A stretch of 64,000 nt of DNA from Aquatica leii (lineage: Eukaryota; Arthropoda; Insecta; Coleoptera; Lampyridae): contig CM069435.1 of NCBI GenBank assembly GCA_035610365.1, positions 69,313,389 to 69,377,388 on the forward strand. Direction: 5' to 3'. Positions within the stretch are counted from its first letter, which is position 1. Every line of letters begins with the position of its first letter. Below are positions 35,709 through 47,224 of the stretch, in pieces. The notes under the pieces are model-generated. The model worked only from the letters and a program-made list of their open reading frames with translations. It was not told the origin of the DNA and searched no databases. A program made the position numbers and the translations under genes.

Positions 35709-38454
35709 ATTTAAAACTTGACGTTTTACATCTTAATATTCAGTCAGTGCGTAATAAATTGCTCGAGTTAGAATTCTTCTTAAGTACAAACAATAAATAT
35801 GACATTATTTGTTTATCGGAACATTTTTTGGATACAAATGAAATTAGTAATTTTATCATTGACAATTACAAAGTTGTAGCAAATTATTGTAGACCTCAGC
35901 AGCATCGCGGTGGAGTACTAATTATGTGTAAAAATAATCTAAATCTAATTGCTTATGACAAAATAACTAAATTATCTGTTGAATTCCATTGTGAACTTTC
36001 AGCAGCTACACTAAGTTATCCTAAAATATTAATCATAACAGTATATCGTTCGCCACTAGGAAATTTTGACTATTTCCTAAAGATATTCAATAAAGTATTA
36101 AAATACGTTGACAATTATAAAGAAAAATTATTATAAACGGAGATTTTAATATAAATTTTTTTGACGTAAGTTGTAATAAATATACTAAGTTCGTAGATTT
36201 AATAAATTGATATTCTTTTAAGTTAACAATTAAAGACAAAACAAGACTAAAAACTGCATTGATAACATATTAGTAAATTTTGATGAAAATTATCAGACTA
36301 ATGTCTTTGACCCAAACTTATCAGATCATAGCGCTGTAGAGATAATAATAATTTCTAGTTCTAAAACAAAACAAAATGAAAAAAGAAAATCTCGGATCTA
36401 TAATCCACTGAATACGCTAAGTTTTTATCGTAATTTAGAATCTGTTGATTGGAGGTTTGTGACTGAAAAACATATAAACATTAATGAAAAATTTTATAAG
36501 TTTATGACTATTATTAAAAACCATATCAAATTTGCGTTCCCGCTAGTAGATTTAAAAACAAAACTATGCAAAAATGGTTGGTTTATTGTAGAGTTAATTA
36601 GAACACGCGAAAACTTACATTTACTAAAAGCATTATACGAACAATCAAAAGATGCAACCTTAAAAACTTAATATAATAATTTAAGAAGTAGTTATAAAAA
36701 GAATTTGGTCAAAGCTAAAAAAGAATATTATAGCCGACTTATAACAAACTCTAGTAATAAACACAAAGCATCGTGGGACATAATAAATTAAAATAAAACA
36801 ATTAATAAAAAATCTTTAAAGTATTTCCAAATAGATCCAAATGATCTAAACAATCATTTTATAAATGTTCCTTTAAATATCTCGAGTCAATATAAAAACT
36901 TAACTAATCAAAATACATCTGTTATACGAAATACAAATGATAAGTTTTTTACATTTACTTCTATTAGCTTCAACGACGTTAGAAATATAATACACAATCT
37001 AAAAACTAAAAAAACCTTAGACCATTTTGGCATGTCAACTTTTATAATAAAACAAATTGTAAATTTGATTTTAATTCCATTAACAAAACTAATCAACTTA
37101 AGCTTAAGTGAAGGGATCTTCCCTGACGTGCTTAAGATTGCAAAAGTAATTCCTGTACATAAAGGAGGGACCGTAAAACCAAATAATTTTAGGCCAATAT
37201 CACTTGTTCCTATAATTTCAAAAATTTTTGAGACCGTATTAAAGTTGCAGATTAATCGATATTTAGAAAATAACAACTTGTTTTATTATAGACAGTTTGG
37301 TTTTAGGGCAGGTAAATCGACTAACGATGCAGTAATTGAATTATTAAATTTAATAATAGACGGGAAAGAAAAGGATAAATACGTAGGAACACTGTTTTGT
37401 GATCTTCAAAAAGCATTTGACTGCATATCTCATAAATTGCTTATACAAAAATTGCAATTGCAAAACTTTGATCACAATAGTTGTAAGCTAATCAGTAGTT
37501 ACCTTAAAGATAGAAAACAATATACATTTCTAAACGAGATTGCTTCAACCGTTAAGACTATAAACATTAGAGTACCTAAAGGTTCTGTTTTAGGGCCTAC
37601 GTTATTTTTAATATACATTAACGACTTGGCATATTATATAAAAAATACTGAAGTAGTACTTTTTGCCGATGACACAGCTCTACTTATGTCACATTCTAAT
37701 TTAAGTGAACTAAAATTCAAATTATCAGAAGTACAGTCACAGGTACTACATTGGTTTAGAAATAATAAATTACAACTGAACGAATCAAAAACTGTTAGTA
37801 TGATTTTTAGTCATAAATCTCTAAACGACTTCAATAACCGAAGCTCAGTAAAGTACTTGGGTCTTCATCTAGATCCAAAATTACAGTGGAACAAATATAT
37901 TGATGAACTTTCGAATAAACTAACACAAACTATGTTTGTCATACGTAACCTAGTAAATGTAACCACTAAACATTGTTTTAACTGTGTATCACTCGCTTTT
38001 TCTATCTCGTGTCTGTTATGGATTGATAGGTTGGGGTCATGCACCAAATTCATGTAGAATATTTGGCCTTCAGAGAAAAATAATTCGCATTATTATGAGA
38101 ATGAAATATCAGTCTGATGTTAAACCTGTGTTTGTAAAGTTAGGCTTATTAACCTTTCCTTGTTTATACATATATTCATGTCTGGTCTATGTTAAAACAA
38201 ATATTAAACAATTTGTTAAAAATGAAAGTATTCACCATTACAACACCAGAGATGCTTCTAACTTACGAATACCTTACTATAGGCTATTATCAAACCAATG
38301 TGGTTTTAATTACTTAGGGCCAAAGTTGTTTAACCATTTGCCTGAAGCACTTAAAAATCTTTCAGATACAAATTTTAAAAAAGAAATAAAAAAAGTACTA
38401 ATCAAAAATGCGTTTTATAGCATAGACGACTTTTTGCTATACAAATTTAATTAG
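35709..38454 (+). pseudogene. LINE ORF2: endonuclease and reverse transcriptase
   Basis: Second ORF of the same element. The endonuclease opens with LDVLHLNIQSVRNKLLE and ICLSEHFL (catalytic glutamate context), then HRGGVLI and TVYRSPLGN. After a 1-nt shift near 36130 come NGDFNINF and LSDHSAVEI (catalytic D, N and H motifs). The reverse transcriptase lies mainly at 37032-37990: FRPISLVPIISKIFE, RQFGFRAGKSTNDAV, CDLQKAFDCISH (first catalytic D), PKGSVLGPTLF, and FADDTALLM (second and third D). A shift near 37990 leads into the C-terminal domain (37984-38454: GWGHAPNS...FNHLPEALKNL) with stop TAG at 38452-38454. About four frameshifts or stops, otherwise well preserved, so a fairly young copy. 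Clade jockey/CR1; closer naming would need a search. Confidence 0.88.
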
Positions 38455-38565
38455 TTATTAGTTAGATACATATAGGTAAATGTGTAAAACTGTGATAAAT
38501 GACTTATGTAAACAAATGTCAAGGTTTGTAATGCATAAATAAAGTATTATTATTATTATTTCTTT
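38455..38565 (+). other. LINE 3' UTR with (TAT)n tail
   Basis: Short A/T-rich 3' end after ORF2, containing AATAAAG near 38537 and closing with TATTATTATTATTATT, a trinucleotide tail typical of some CR1/jockey-group LINEs. It marks the 3' boundary of the insertion. Confidence 0.75.
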
Positions 38566-38924
38566 TTTTTGTAATTAATTATATCAATCATTGTTTTAAC
38601 ATGTATTCAGTTCGACTATTGCTGTCAATTTGTCATTTGACTGATATACATACATAATACTGTCAGTAAACACGACGTTTGAATACATACGTGACGAGAT
38701 ATTCTACAGCTGCACTGTTTTTGTTAAATCTAATAATTTTTTTGTAAAGATCAGAGGTTTTTTTTTATATTTTGTGTTCACAGAAATAAATTTATCATTG
38801 TTTGTAACAAAAGTTTAACGTGTACTTGGCGAGACATTATACAGTTATTTGTAGGATTTTTCTATATTTTCATAACTCTTCCCTTATTGATAGCTGCCTT
38901 TAGAATAATTGTAACAATGATTAT
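38566..38924. other. spacer between LINE tail and right inverted repeat
   Basis: About 360 bp, non-coding, no similarity seen to the left side of the unit. It may be the interior of the fold-back element into which the LINE inserted. Confidence 0.4.
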
Positions 38925-39089
38925 AGATGCACCCCACGCTTTTAACTTTGAATTTAGTGATTTTGTTTATAATTATATATTATTCCTCTGAATTTAATAA
39001 TTTTGTTTGTAATTATAAATTATTTTCTTTTTTTTAGTTCGGTTATTTATAAAAGCGTGTATTTTTAGTTTTTTTTTAAACTATTATTT
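38925..39089 (+). repeat. 165-bp inverted repeat, right copy
   Basis: Mirror of 34505-34669. It contains AGTTCGGTTATTTATAAAAGCGTGT written in two parts as AGTTCGGTTATT and TATAAAAGCGTGT (39038-39062). A second, imperfect copy AGTTCGGGTACC + TATAAAAGCGTGT follows outside the repeat at about 39105-39129, so the right flank carries a tandem unit of roughly 67 bp that the left lacks. Confidence 0.92.
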
Positions 39090-39840
39090 ATTTTCTATTT
39101 TTTAGTTCGGGTACCTATAAAAGCGTGTTTTTTCAATTTTCTAAGCTATCAGTTATTTTCCGTATTTTAATTCGATTTATCAATAATCAATTTTTGCGGA
39201 CATGTGATTATGAAATATCTTACGAACTAAAAACGTATTGGAAACAGTGTTATTGACAGTAAGACCTTATTTCTCGGGGAGGGAACCTGAGAAACAGCTA
39301 TCACATCCAAGGCAGGCAATACACTGGAACCATAAACTAAGTATTTGTAGACGAGTAACTTCAATTGAGAGAAAAGGAATAACGTTTTAACTTTTCCCCA
39401 CAACCGTTAGAGGCCACTATGTAATAATTATCGGTAAAAAATACAAACACAGCAAATTTTATTTCCCTCTTTTTCGTACCTTGAAGGCTAAAAACGCTGA
39501 ATTGCATTTCTCGAATAAAATCGACCAAATAATGCAAGTTATTTTTACACGTGTTTGATTCTAACGTTTATTGCTATTTTAAAACTGAAGGTTTTCATAT
39601 TCGTTTTAAAGAAAAGTTGTTACAATATTCACACGGTGTTGATTCGAATGAAACTGGAAGTTATTTATATAGTATTTGTGCAAATAAAAAATGTTATATA
39701 AAATAAGTCGCTTTTTTTAATGCATAATTATAAAAAAGTGACAATTTTCATAACTATTCTTTCAAAAACAAGAACACATTCAAAATAAATAATTTTAATA
39801 ACAATGGGTGCTATCCACACCCACACATTAAGTTTAAAAT
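39090..39840. other. right flank of the unit, non-coding
   Basis: Holds the second TATAAAAGCGTG copy and a stretch CCCCACAACCGTTAGAGGCC near 39397. The latter recurs in altered form (CCCCACAACCGTTGTAGGGC) near 39858, i.e. a direct repeat about 460 bp apart. No gene. Confidence 0.5.
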
Positions 39841-40178
39841 TCGCGCTATTTGTTTTCCCCACAACCGTTGTAGGGCGCCATAAACTGTGTTCCAAGTTTA
39901 TATACAGGAGATTCCCCTCTAAGTATATCTTCTCTCTGACTGGAACGATTTAAACGCGAGACTTTGTCGAGATGCACGTTTGCGCAGTTCACGCGCTCTA
40001 TCTTTGTCACTCTCATGCAGAGGATCCCTAAAGAAATCAATTAATCCTGACGATCCTAATTAGGATAATAAAAATTTTTTAATGAATTATTGCATTGTCA
40101 TCGGTCCGTGAAACGCATGCAAAGTTTCAAGTTAATCAAACACCTGGAAACCGCTGAAAATTAACCTCAAAGATTCCG

Positions 40179-40209
<31 letters not shown>

Positions 40210-40244
40210 CATACATACATACATACATACGTACATACATACAT
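39841..40244 (+). repeat. interspersed repeat ending in (ACAT)n
   Basis: A GC-richer non-coding repeat (CACAACCGTTGTAGGGCGCC near 39860, CTCTGACTGGAACGATTTAA near 39931, GAAACGCATGCAAAGTTTCA near 40110). It ends AAAGATTCCGTTACATACAT and runs into an ACAT microsatellite (40180-40244, interrupted once by GTAC). Layout and tail suggest the 3' end of a SINE or LINE. The 64-codon frame on its minus strand (39846-40040) is probably fortuitous. Confidence 0.55.
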
Positions 40245-40924
40245 CCCGAACTAATAAAAGCGTGTTAATAACGTTATCGCATAAGACGTAGTTAATTTAA
40301 GTTATGTTATTTTAAGAACGCACATGCTTTCCAAGTTAATTCTCGAAAATCACGTGTTTTCAAATGTTTAAGCGTATTGCAAAACTTTAGCTAAAAATTC
40401 ATACAAAACAGGTTATTGTTCATGTAAACAAACAAACCTAAGAAGAAAATTGATAACATAAACCGGAATTACGATTACCATAAACAATGTTTTTTCTATG
40501 TAGTACGATGCGTCCGGCATGTTCTTTAATAATGTGATAGCATTACCCGATTGATAACATTATCCGTAATTGCAATAAGCGGTGTGCACTATATTTTTTT
40601 TATTTCTAACAAAAATAAAAATAGGTTTCTTATATTGTACTAGTATACAGAAATACCAATTCGTAAATTCAAATTGTTAAAAATGCAAACTCGAAATAAA
40701 TTGTAATCAATGTCTTCAAAATCGCGTTAAAATTTAGCTTTGTTTGCAACCAAGATCTTGACCTAACTTGATTGTGACGTGTTTGCTAAATGCGCGTATT
40801 GTAAATTGTTATAAATGTAAACTCAAACTAAATTGAGATCTTATATAATAACATACTGCTACGGATTAAAGTTTATTTTTACTAATAAAGATAAGTACTG
40901 AAATATAATATTCAAGGCGCGTTA
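40245..40924. other. AT-rich DNA across the right end of the TA-flanked unit
   Basis: Contains AATAAAAGCGTGTTAATAAC near 40252, a third trace of the AAAAGCGTGT motif, and the right terminal repeat up to 40591. No gene. Confidence 0.45.
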
Positions 40925-42510
40925 TCGACTGTTTACAGCGCCAACTGCGTTATAATTATAATTCGGTAGCTACTTTTTAACTGAAGTTGGCGTTTTATAT
41001 GTTCAATTTTCGACCTTAATGACATTGCAGTATAATCGTCTGGTTTTAGACCGGGGTATAGTTGTGCATCAGCATTAGCTTCTGTCACTAACGATATAAT
41101 TACTGCTGCTCGAAAGCGTTTGATACTGTCAACCATAATCTATTATTTTCTATCGTGCATTTTATAGGATTTAGCGCGTCTTCTTTAAATTTTACGTAAT
41201 AAGTCTCAATCTGTCAGAGCTTACTATAAGTTGTCTAAATCTACTTTACTTTCCTGTGGCGTCCCACAAGGCTCCGTCCTTGGACCATTGCTATTTTCCA
41301 TTTATACGTGTAATATTTTCCAATGCCTAAACTCATGTAAGTCCCACGTGTATGCTGATGACTCACAATTATACTTTTCGTTTAAAACATGTAACTATTT
41401 AAGAGCACAACAATACATAAACACGGATCTTTCAAACCTTTTACGAATGACCCACGACCACTGCCTCAGTATAAATCCGGCGAAATCGTCGATTCTTCTG
41501 TTCTGTAACAAGACTGTGAAGAATTTCCTCGAGACTAATATATCTTATCAACCTGGGTAATAATGTTCTTATATTTCAGCATGCAGCGAAAAATCTAGAG
41601 TTAATCTTGGATGTTGATCCAAGGTTTAGGAGTCATATATCTTCAACAATTAGAAAAGTATACTCGTCTTTTCGAACGATCTATCCGTATCGTCAATATC
41701 TCTCTCTGTATGTTCGTAAACTTCTCTGTGATACGCTAGTTTTAAGCCATTTTAACTATTGCGATGTTATTTATGGTCCTTGTTTAGATTGGCGTGAGGT
41801 TAATAGAATCCAAAAGCTTCAAAATTGTTGTTTGCGCTTATGGTATAGGTCGCCGTCAATGTATTTCATTTGCTCTGAAAACAGTGCAATAGCTGAAAAT
41901 GATTCAGAGAAGGCGCCTGCGTTTCTGTATTTTTGTTCATCGAATACTATTGTACAAAAGCCCACCTTACCTATATGACAAAATAACTTTCCGCACAGAT
42001 ATCCATAACTTAAATCTACGGCACCGAGGGTTAATATCTGTTCCACGACATAGTAAGACGTTGTTTAGACGGTCATTTTCGTACAATATCGCCTCGATTT
42101 ATAATAATATGAATTATGATTGGAAGTTAAGTCGTTAAAAGCGCACTTGAAACAAATGTTAATGGGTTAACAGACTGTTGTAACAGTAAGATTTGTTTGT
42201 TGTCCACTTGCACGTTGCAATTACTACTTTGTTTTATAATTAAGAAATTTAAATGGTTATCCTTTTTTGTTGTTTTATTTTGTTTATATATGGGTAAATA
42301 TACTTATTTAATTTTTATGCAATTGAGAAACGCTGAAATAAAATGTACAAATTAAGTGTACAAGACCTGGATGAAAAACAATGCACCTGCCCGGTGGGTG
42401 ACTTAACCAGGTACTTTTTGACAGGATATTATCAATGATATTATATTAATTTTGTTATAATGACTGTTATGTTTTTAATCTGTCAACAAAATAAATAAAT
42501 AAATAAATAT
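40925..42510 (+). pseudogene. 5'-truncated LINE, RT and C-terminal domain
   Basis: Starts within the reverse transcriptase. SGFRPGYSCASALASVTNDI (about 41038-41097) is followed after a small gap by SAFDTVNHNLL (first catalytic D in AFDT). The longest frame 41231-41560 carries CGVPQGSVLGPLLFSIYT and YADDSQLYFSF (YADD, catalytic). Then come INPAKSSILLFC and, shifted, NLELILDVDPRF. The C-terminal domain is at 41607-42138 in two frames, with NYCDVIYGPCLDW and RIQKLQNCCLRLWYR. The 3' end is an (AAATA)n tail near 42490-42510. Two to three shifts. The same family as the fragment at 9.6 kb, judging from SIYTCNI and DDSQLY. Not related closely to the LINE at 34.7-38.5 kb. Confidence 0.85.
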
Positions 42511-42779
42511 TTCACTGGGAACAAGACCACTCGGAAAATATCTAACGTATTTTCCTCTAAGCTATTTTATAATTTCCTCTTTTCAATAGTATAAGCATAG
42601 TTTACAAAAGAAGTAGAAAATTATCATTCAAAATATTACGTACTTTGTGACCTTTCTTTATGCAAAAAAAAATTTTTTTCAAGATTTTAAAACACCTTAC
42701 ATGATGCTGACAACATTCCTCTTTCATAGGAACACATTTTTGTGTTCTTACAACTAATATTTTTTTAGATTTCCTATGC
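42511..42779. other. AT-rich spacer
   Basis: No feature recognised. Confidence 0.4.
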
Positions 42780-45115
42780 CCCCCGTACACGCGCGAGTGC
42801 TATAAAAAATACATAGACGAAATCCCAACTTTAAAATGTAACAATCTAAATTTTAAATTTGAATTTGGAGTCGTAGTTACCCGTCTATTGTAATTTAGTT
42901 ATTCCTTCCGGCGGGTGAAGAAAAACGGTGCATTGAAGAATGAGCCGTAGTATTGAATGTATTGAATTATCTGTGTATATCCTGACAATAAACCACAATA
43001 AACTCTAAACATATAGTATGTATTCAAATTTAAAGAATTGATCAGGTAGCGATCAAAATTTAACAACGTTACTACAGCGTCAGAAGTGGGATTGACCTGA
43101 TAATTAAAGTTCATTTATACACGTGCACCGCCATTTTATAAAATGAAATTGTTGATCCAAACGAACGACAATCAACAAGTCTCGCTCCAAGAATTAATTG
43201 AAGCAACCATACAAGCTGTTCAACAAACATCCATTTGAAATTGTTGAAACAACAATAAAATTTAAAAAAAAGGAGAAGAAATCGAACATTGATTCAACCG
43301 AAACACTTACTATGTCCCCGACAAAATCATGATCGTTATTGCAGTAGACAAATTGAAATGCAAATTGGAAGGCACGGCAGTGTAATGGTACCGTTACAAG
43401 ACAAATAATTCTGACTTATCCTTTGCTTAATTGAGAATTGAATTGGAGATCATATTTAAAACTAGGAAGAATAAAGTCATGCTAATTTTAATCTCGATGT
43501 TGGCGGAAAAGTAAAAATTCTCAGTGTATTACCACAAGAAGATATTGTTAGCAACAAATTGAATTGAATCTTACCAAAAACATAATTAATTACCTACATG
43601 TGGATAATTAATTACATAATTAATGCCATTGACAATCCTATGTTGCAAACAAGCCAGAATGCAGGATTTTCAGTCGCCAGCACAGTTTGCAAAAATCATG
43701 AATAAAGTGACGTTGTCAGATAGAGGCATAATTGGTGTAAACAAAACATATGCATGTCCCAGACAGAAAAAACAATTTTTTGAGACCAGGGACAAGTTCA
43801 GCATCATCTCAAGCGGTACATAGGAATGGTAGTGGAACCTCGAGCGAAATCATTCGAAAGCCTAATCGGTGTTTCAAATGTAACAAGTATAGACATTTGT
43901 CAACTAGCTGCTTGTTCCAAACCAAGACGCCAAAAAAGTATTTGTTGTCGGTGCGGTTAAGCTGGCCATAGAGTTGAGAATTGTAGAAAAGAAGTGGCAG
44001 GAGGTAGCGTAACAGAAAATTTACCGAATAATACAACAATGGTAGTAGTGACACCACCAGCTAAAATTTGTCCAGTTGTTGCCCCGACCTACACACTTCC
44101 AATTGGGTTTGAAGTCAATGACAAATGTGAAGGAACTGTAAGTAGTTCTAAGATAATTGCATTGCTTGATACAAGAAGCCTCCATAAGCTTATTCAAATC
44201 TAAATTTATACACGAAGTCCAGTTGGTTCAAGAAGATGGATATTTTACTGAAATAAATGACTTGAAGTATTGGGTACGTTTATGGCTAAAATTAATATTA
44301 ATAATATTATTGTTACAGTAAAATTGTGCGTAGTTCCAGATAATACAATAAATTTTAGTTGTGTGTTAGGAAGAGATGTTACATATAACTATAATTTAGA
44401 ATTTCGTTTTGGCTCGAAAGTTACAATTAGAAAAGGAACGTTAAATCAAGTAGTTAACCAGGAGTTTTCCGATTTTTAAATTATGCATATTGATTACTCT
44501 AGCAATTATTGTAATACCAATGAGCTTATTATGGGTGAGCAAATTATAACACGTAGTAAATTGATAGAAACTTATAATTCTTTTTATCTGTCAAATACGA
44601 AATGTAAATAACACTTAAACGCGAACAACGATTCTATTTTAATTAAGGTTCAAAAAAACATTGACAGATTATTAAAAAATAGTGTAATCAGACCTAGTTG
44701 TTCATAGTATTGTAGTCCCATTGATTTAATCAAAAAGAAAACAGGGGTAACACGTATATGCATTGATTGAATATTGAAAGACACCGTTTACTTCTTTAGA
44801 TTAAAGAAAAGGGTAGTACCATGTTCTAATTGCTGTAGATTCGTGATTCGTAACGCTACTACAGTAATCTGAAAATGCCATTTGGGTTTTGTACAGCACC
44901 TCAAAACTTTGCGCGTTCTATTAATTTGAATTTACGTGAAAACAAAATATTGATTTATTTTGAATATCTACTGGCACCTACAGAAAATGTTGAACAACAT
45001 TTAGAAATTTTAAAAACTGTGTATGAACGTATGGTAGAAAACGTATTAGATCTTAGACTAAATAAGTGTAACTTTATGAAATCTCGTACTATTTATTTAG
45101 GTTAGTTGGTAGATG
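42780..45115 (+). pseudogene. wrecked Ty3/gypsy retrotransposon
   Basis: A likely 5' LTR (about 42785-43075) ends just before GCGTCAGAAGTGGGAT (43078 on), which has the look of a primer-binding region. Gag starts near ATG 43143 (MKLLIQTNDNQQVSLQELIE) and falls apart after 30 codons. Later gag shows two zinc knuckles near 43870-43990: CFKCNKYRHLSTSC, then after a shift C..CGKAGHRVENC. A protease trace is IIALLDTRS near 44155 (family form LLDTGS; the glycine is Arg). The RT is reduced to MPFGFCTAPQNFARSI near 44875 and a block ending LNKCNFMKSRTIYLG at 45105. Integrase, RNase H and 3' LTR are missing; the sequence is cut by the MITE at 45130. Beyond repair. Confidence 0.75.
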
Positions 45116-45129
45116 AGAATCGCTTATAT

Positions 45130-45415
45130 AAGGTTATAGGTACTTTAAGTTAGTCTTTACAAAATTATATACAGTTTTAAAATGTGTCTCGATATTTATT
45201 ATTTAAAAAAATGACATGCGAGAAACAAAATTTTATATCGAAATGATAATTTGTAATTGAGCTGTAATATATAATTACGTGTTTGAAACTGTTATGGATA
45301 CCTCAAACAGTACTAAACCTCATACCAAAATATCATTTCGATACAAAACACAAAAAGAAAAATTTAAAAATAAATTATAATTTTGCTAAGACTAACTTAA
45401 AGTGCCTATAACCTT
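45130..45415. repeat. 286-bp MITE just upstream of the receptor gene
   Basis: Terminal inverted repeats of about 40 bp: left AAGGTTATAGGTACTTTAAG, right end read backward AAGGTTATAGGCACTTTAAG, continuing with GTTAGTCTT. An inner pair also exists (ATATCGAAATGATA near 45236 with TATCATTTCGATA near 45329). Non-coding. It sits about 390 bp before the receptor's first coding codon, hence near possible control sequences. Target duplication not identified. Confidence 0.85.
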
Positions 45416-45791
45416 ACAACATTGTAATGATGAATGAACACAAAATCCAGCACGTTTAAAACGTCGACAAGTTAACTCTGCAACAGCTATAGATGTACTG
45501 ATCGAAACAGTTAAGCAAACAATGTAATATACTATAATGAGAAGAGTAATGCAAGTTCAAGCCTGTCGAAAATTCCTGTTCAATTAAAGGATTCAGGAGG
45601 TCATTTTACATAAGAATCATCAAGAATGGTATCAGGGCCGATTTTCATGCAGACCAGTTTTATTAAAGTAATAACAAACGTAATATCAAACCTAAAGCTA
45701 CAAAATACAACAGAAATGTAAAGATTATACCCTAGATCATATATATTTAATTTAAATAAACATTTTAATTAATATAATGTTTTTGTTACAG
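45416..45791 (+). other. sequence upstream of GPCR coding exon, ending in a splice acceptor
   Basis: The last bases are TTTTTGTTACAG (AG at 45790-45791), a good splice acceptor. The coding exon therefore probably has 11 nt of 5' UTR (45792-45802), and a non-coding first exon and the promoter lie further upstream, not located. Part of this stretch may be gypsy debris. Confidence 0.5.
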
Positions 45792-45802
45792 ATACAATCA
45801 TC

Positions 45803-46828
45803 ATGGATGAAAAAAACTACACCACAGATAACTATTATTTTCTAGAAAACTCAACAAACTACACATATTATGAAAGAGAAACAAGTTTGGAAAATCTATA
45901 CATGTTCTACATACCTCCAATGTTACTCTTTTGCGTAGCATCAATTGTAATCAATATTAGAGTGCTACTTGCGGTACATTGGATACGAAGACCTTTATCT
46001 CCGACTCTACATATTAGCTTAAGCTTAGCGGCAGCCGATGCATGTACCTCAGCACTCCTCGGAATAGGATTACTTTTAAATAGTTATTTGCCAAAAGTGT
46101 ATGGCATAGAAATAGCTTCGTGTTTAGTACTTTTAACCATTGAAATGTACCGTTTAAGCGGTGTAATTATTACAGTAATGCATTTATTAGCTTTAAGCAT
46201 CAATCACTACCTAGGCATTTTAAAACCACTCCATTATATATCAATTATGACTACAAAAAAGACAACAATAACGGTTGCTTTATTATGGATAATACCAATA
46301 GTTTTTATTAAAACGTATTTTTTTACCGTTTCCGATAGCGACTTTTGGGAAGTCGGTTGCGCGACTTTGTCGTTTTTATCAGAAATAAAATTTCGAATAG
46401 TTTTTTCATCGTTATTTTTTATACCGTTAATATTAATGGTATTTTGCTACACCCACATTTTAATCTTAGTGAGAAAACAGCAAAGAGTCTGGGCACAACT
46501 ATCGAGAAGCGGGAGCACACGATACAGAGGAATAAGATCAAACCGACACGGTATCAACTCGCAACAACGTCAAATGGAAGGAAATGTAAAAGCAATTTAT
46601 ACAACTCTGCTGATATTAGGATCCTGTATGATAGGATGGCTTCCCGCAGTTATTACTTATTTGATAATATGTCCTAAAGGATGTCTTTATAGTGGTAAAG
46701 AGCTTGAACGAATGCGGATGGAAAACATACACATGTTCTTTTACATTTCATGGTTTACAAATGTGCTCATAATTTTAAAGACGTTGGTTAATCCCATAAT
46801 TTACTCTTGCAGAATGGTGGAAATTAAG
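45803..46828 (+). CDS. orphan class A GPCR, coding exon 1 (TM1-TM7)
   Basis: Seven-helix receptor of the rhodopsin-like class, plasma membrane, G-protein signalling presumed. From ATG 45803 the exon encodes 342 residues: an extracellular N-terminus with sequons NYT (5), NST (16) and NYT (19); TM1 with N51 (1.50); TM2 with D79 (2.50); C107 (3.25), which can pair with C186 in loop 2; TM4 with W162; TM5 with P208 and Y216; TM6 with GWLP 278-281 (the usual Cys is Gly); TM7 with NPIIY 330-334. The third-helix DRY is NHY (134-136), so the almost invariant Arg3.50 is His. The exon ends in AAG, then GT at 46829-46830, phase 0; the reading frame runs only a few codons into the intron. No lesion is seen. 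Ligand unknown; the general look is closest to amine/adenosine-type orphans, an inference only. Confidence 0.88.
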
Positions 46829-47224
46829 GTAATTTTAACAGTTTAATTTTATTTGTGTTTATTTTAATCCGCTAATTAAACTAATTACAAAAGTTTTCTT
46901 TTATTATAACATATTTCTTACTTCAAAAATATCTTATTCAGTTTTGACTTGTTAAAATAACAAAAATATTTAAATAATAGCATAGCGCTTTTGAGATTGA
47001 TTAATAGTTTTTTTACTGCAAATTATTTGATACAATTTTAATGTTCTTCAGTTATGTTGCAGACTAAATTTGTAAAATTTTAAGTATATTTCCGGCAATT
47101 AGTCACTTCCGCAGAGAAAAAGTATTTACAACTTTAATGAGAACTATCTTTTTTTAAATTAAAATGTAATTAATTAACTCCGAGTAGATTAAATATAATA
47201 CATTTGAAACAAAGCCAGAACTAG

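Larger units (their letters stand above)
34176..40591. mobile_element. TA-flanked Tc1/mariner-type unit enclosing a LINE
   Basis: The left end CAGTGCGCACCGCTTAATAG (34176 onward) is mirrored by the right end CTTATTGC.../AAGCGGTGTGCACTA, which ends at 40591. About 21 of the first 27 positions match, and each end is preceded or followed by TA (34174-34175 and 40592-40593). This is the format of Tc1/mariner/pogo elements (TA duplication, CAGTG.. ends). The 6.4 kb inside holds no transposase; instead it holds 165-bp inverted repeats, a near-complete LINE and an (ACAT)n-tailed repeat. Either the element absorbed later insertions or the matching ends belong to two nearby copies; both readings are open. 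Confidence 0.55.

Noticed and set aside
39846-40040. 64-codon minus-strand ORF in the (ACAT)n repeat
   Set aside because: Lies within a non-coding interspersed repeat and shows no domain.
40180-40244. (ACAT)n as a functional array
   Set aside because: A simple tetranucleotide microsatellite at a repeat tail; no further structure.
46345-46677. 110-codon ORF in another frame
   Set aside because: Overlaps the GPCR exon in a shifted frame; the receptor frame has all transmembrane motifs.
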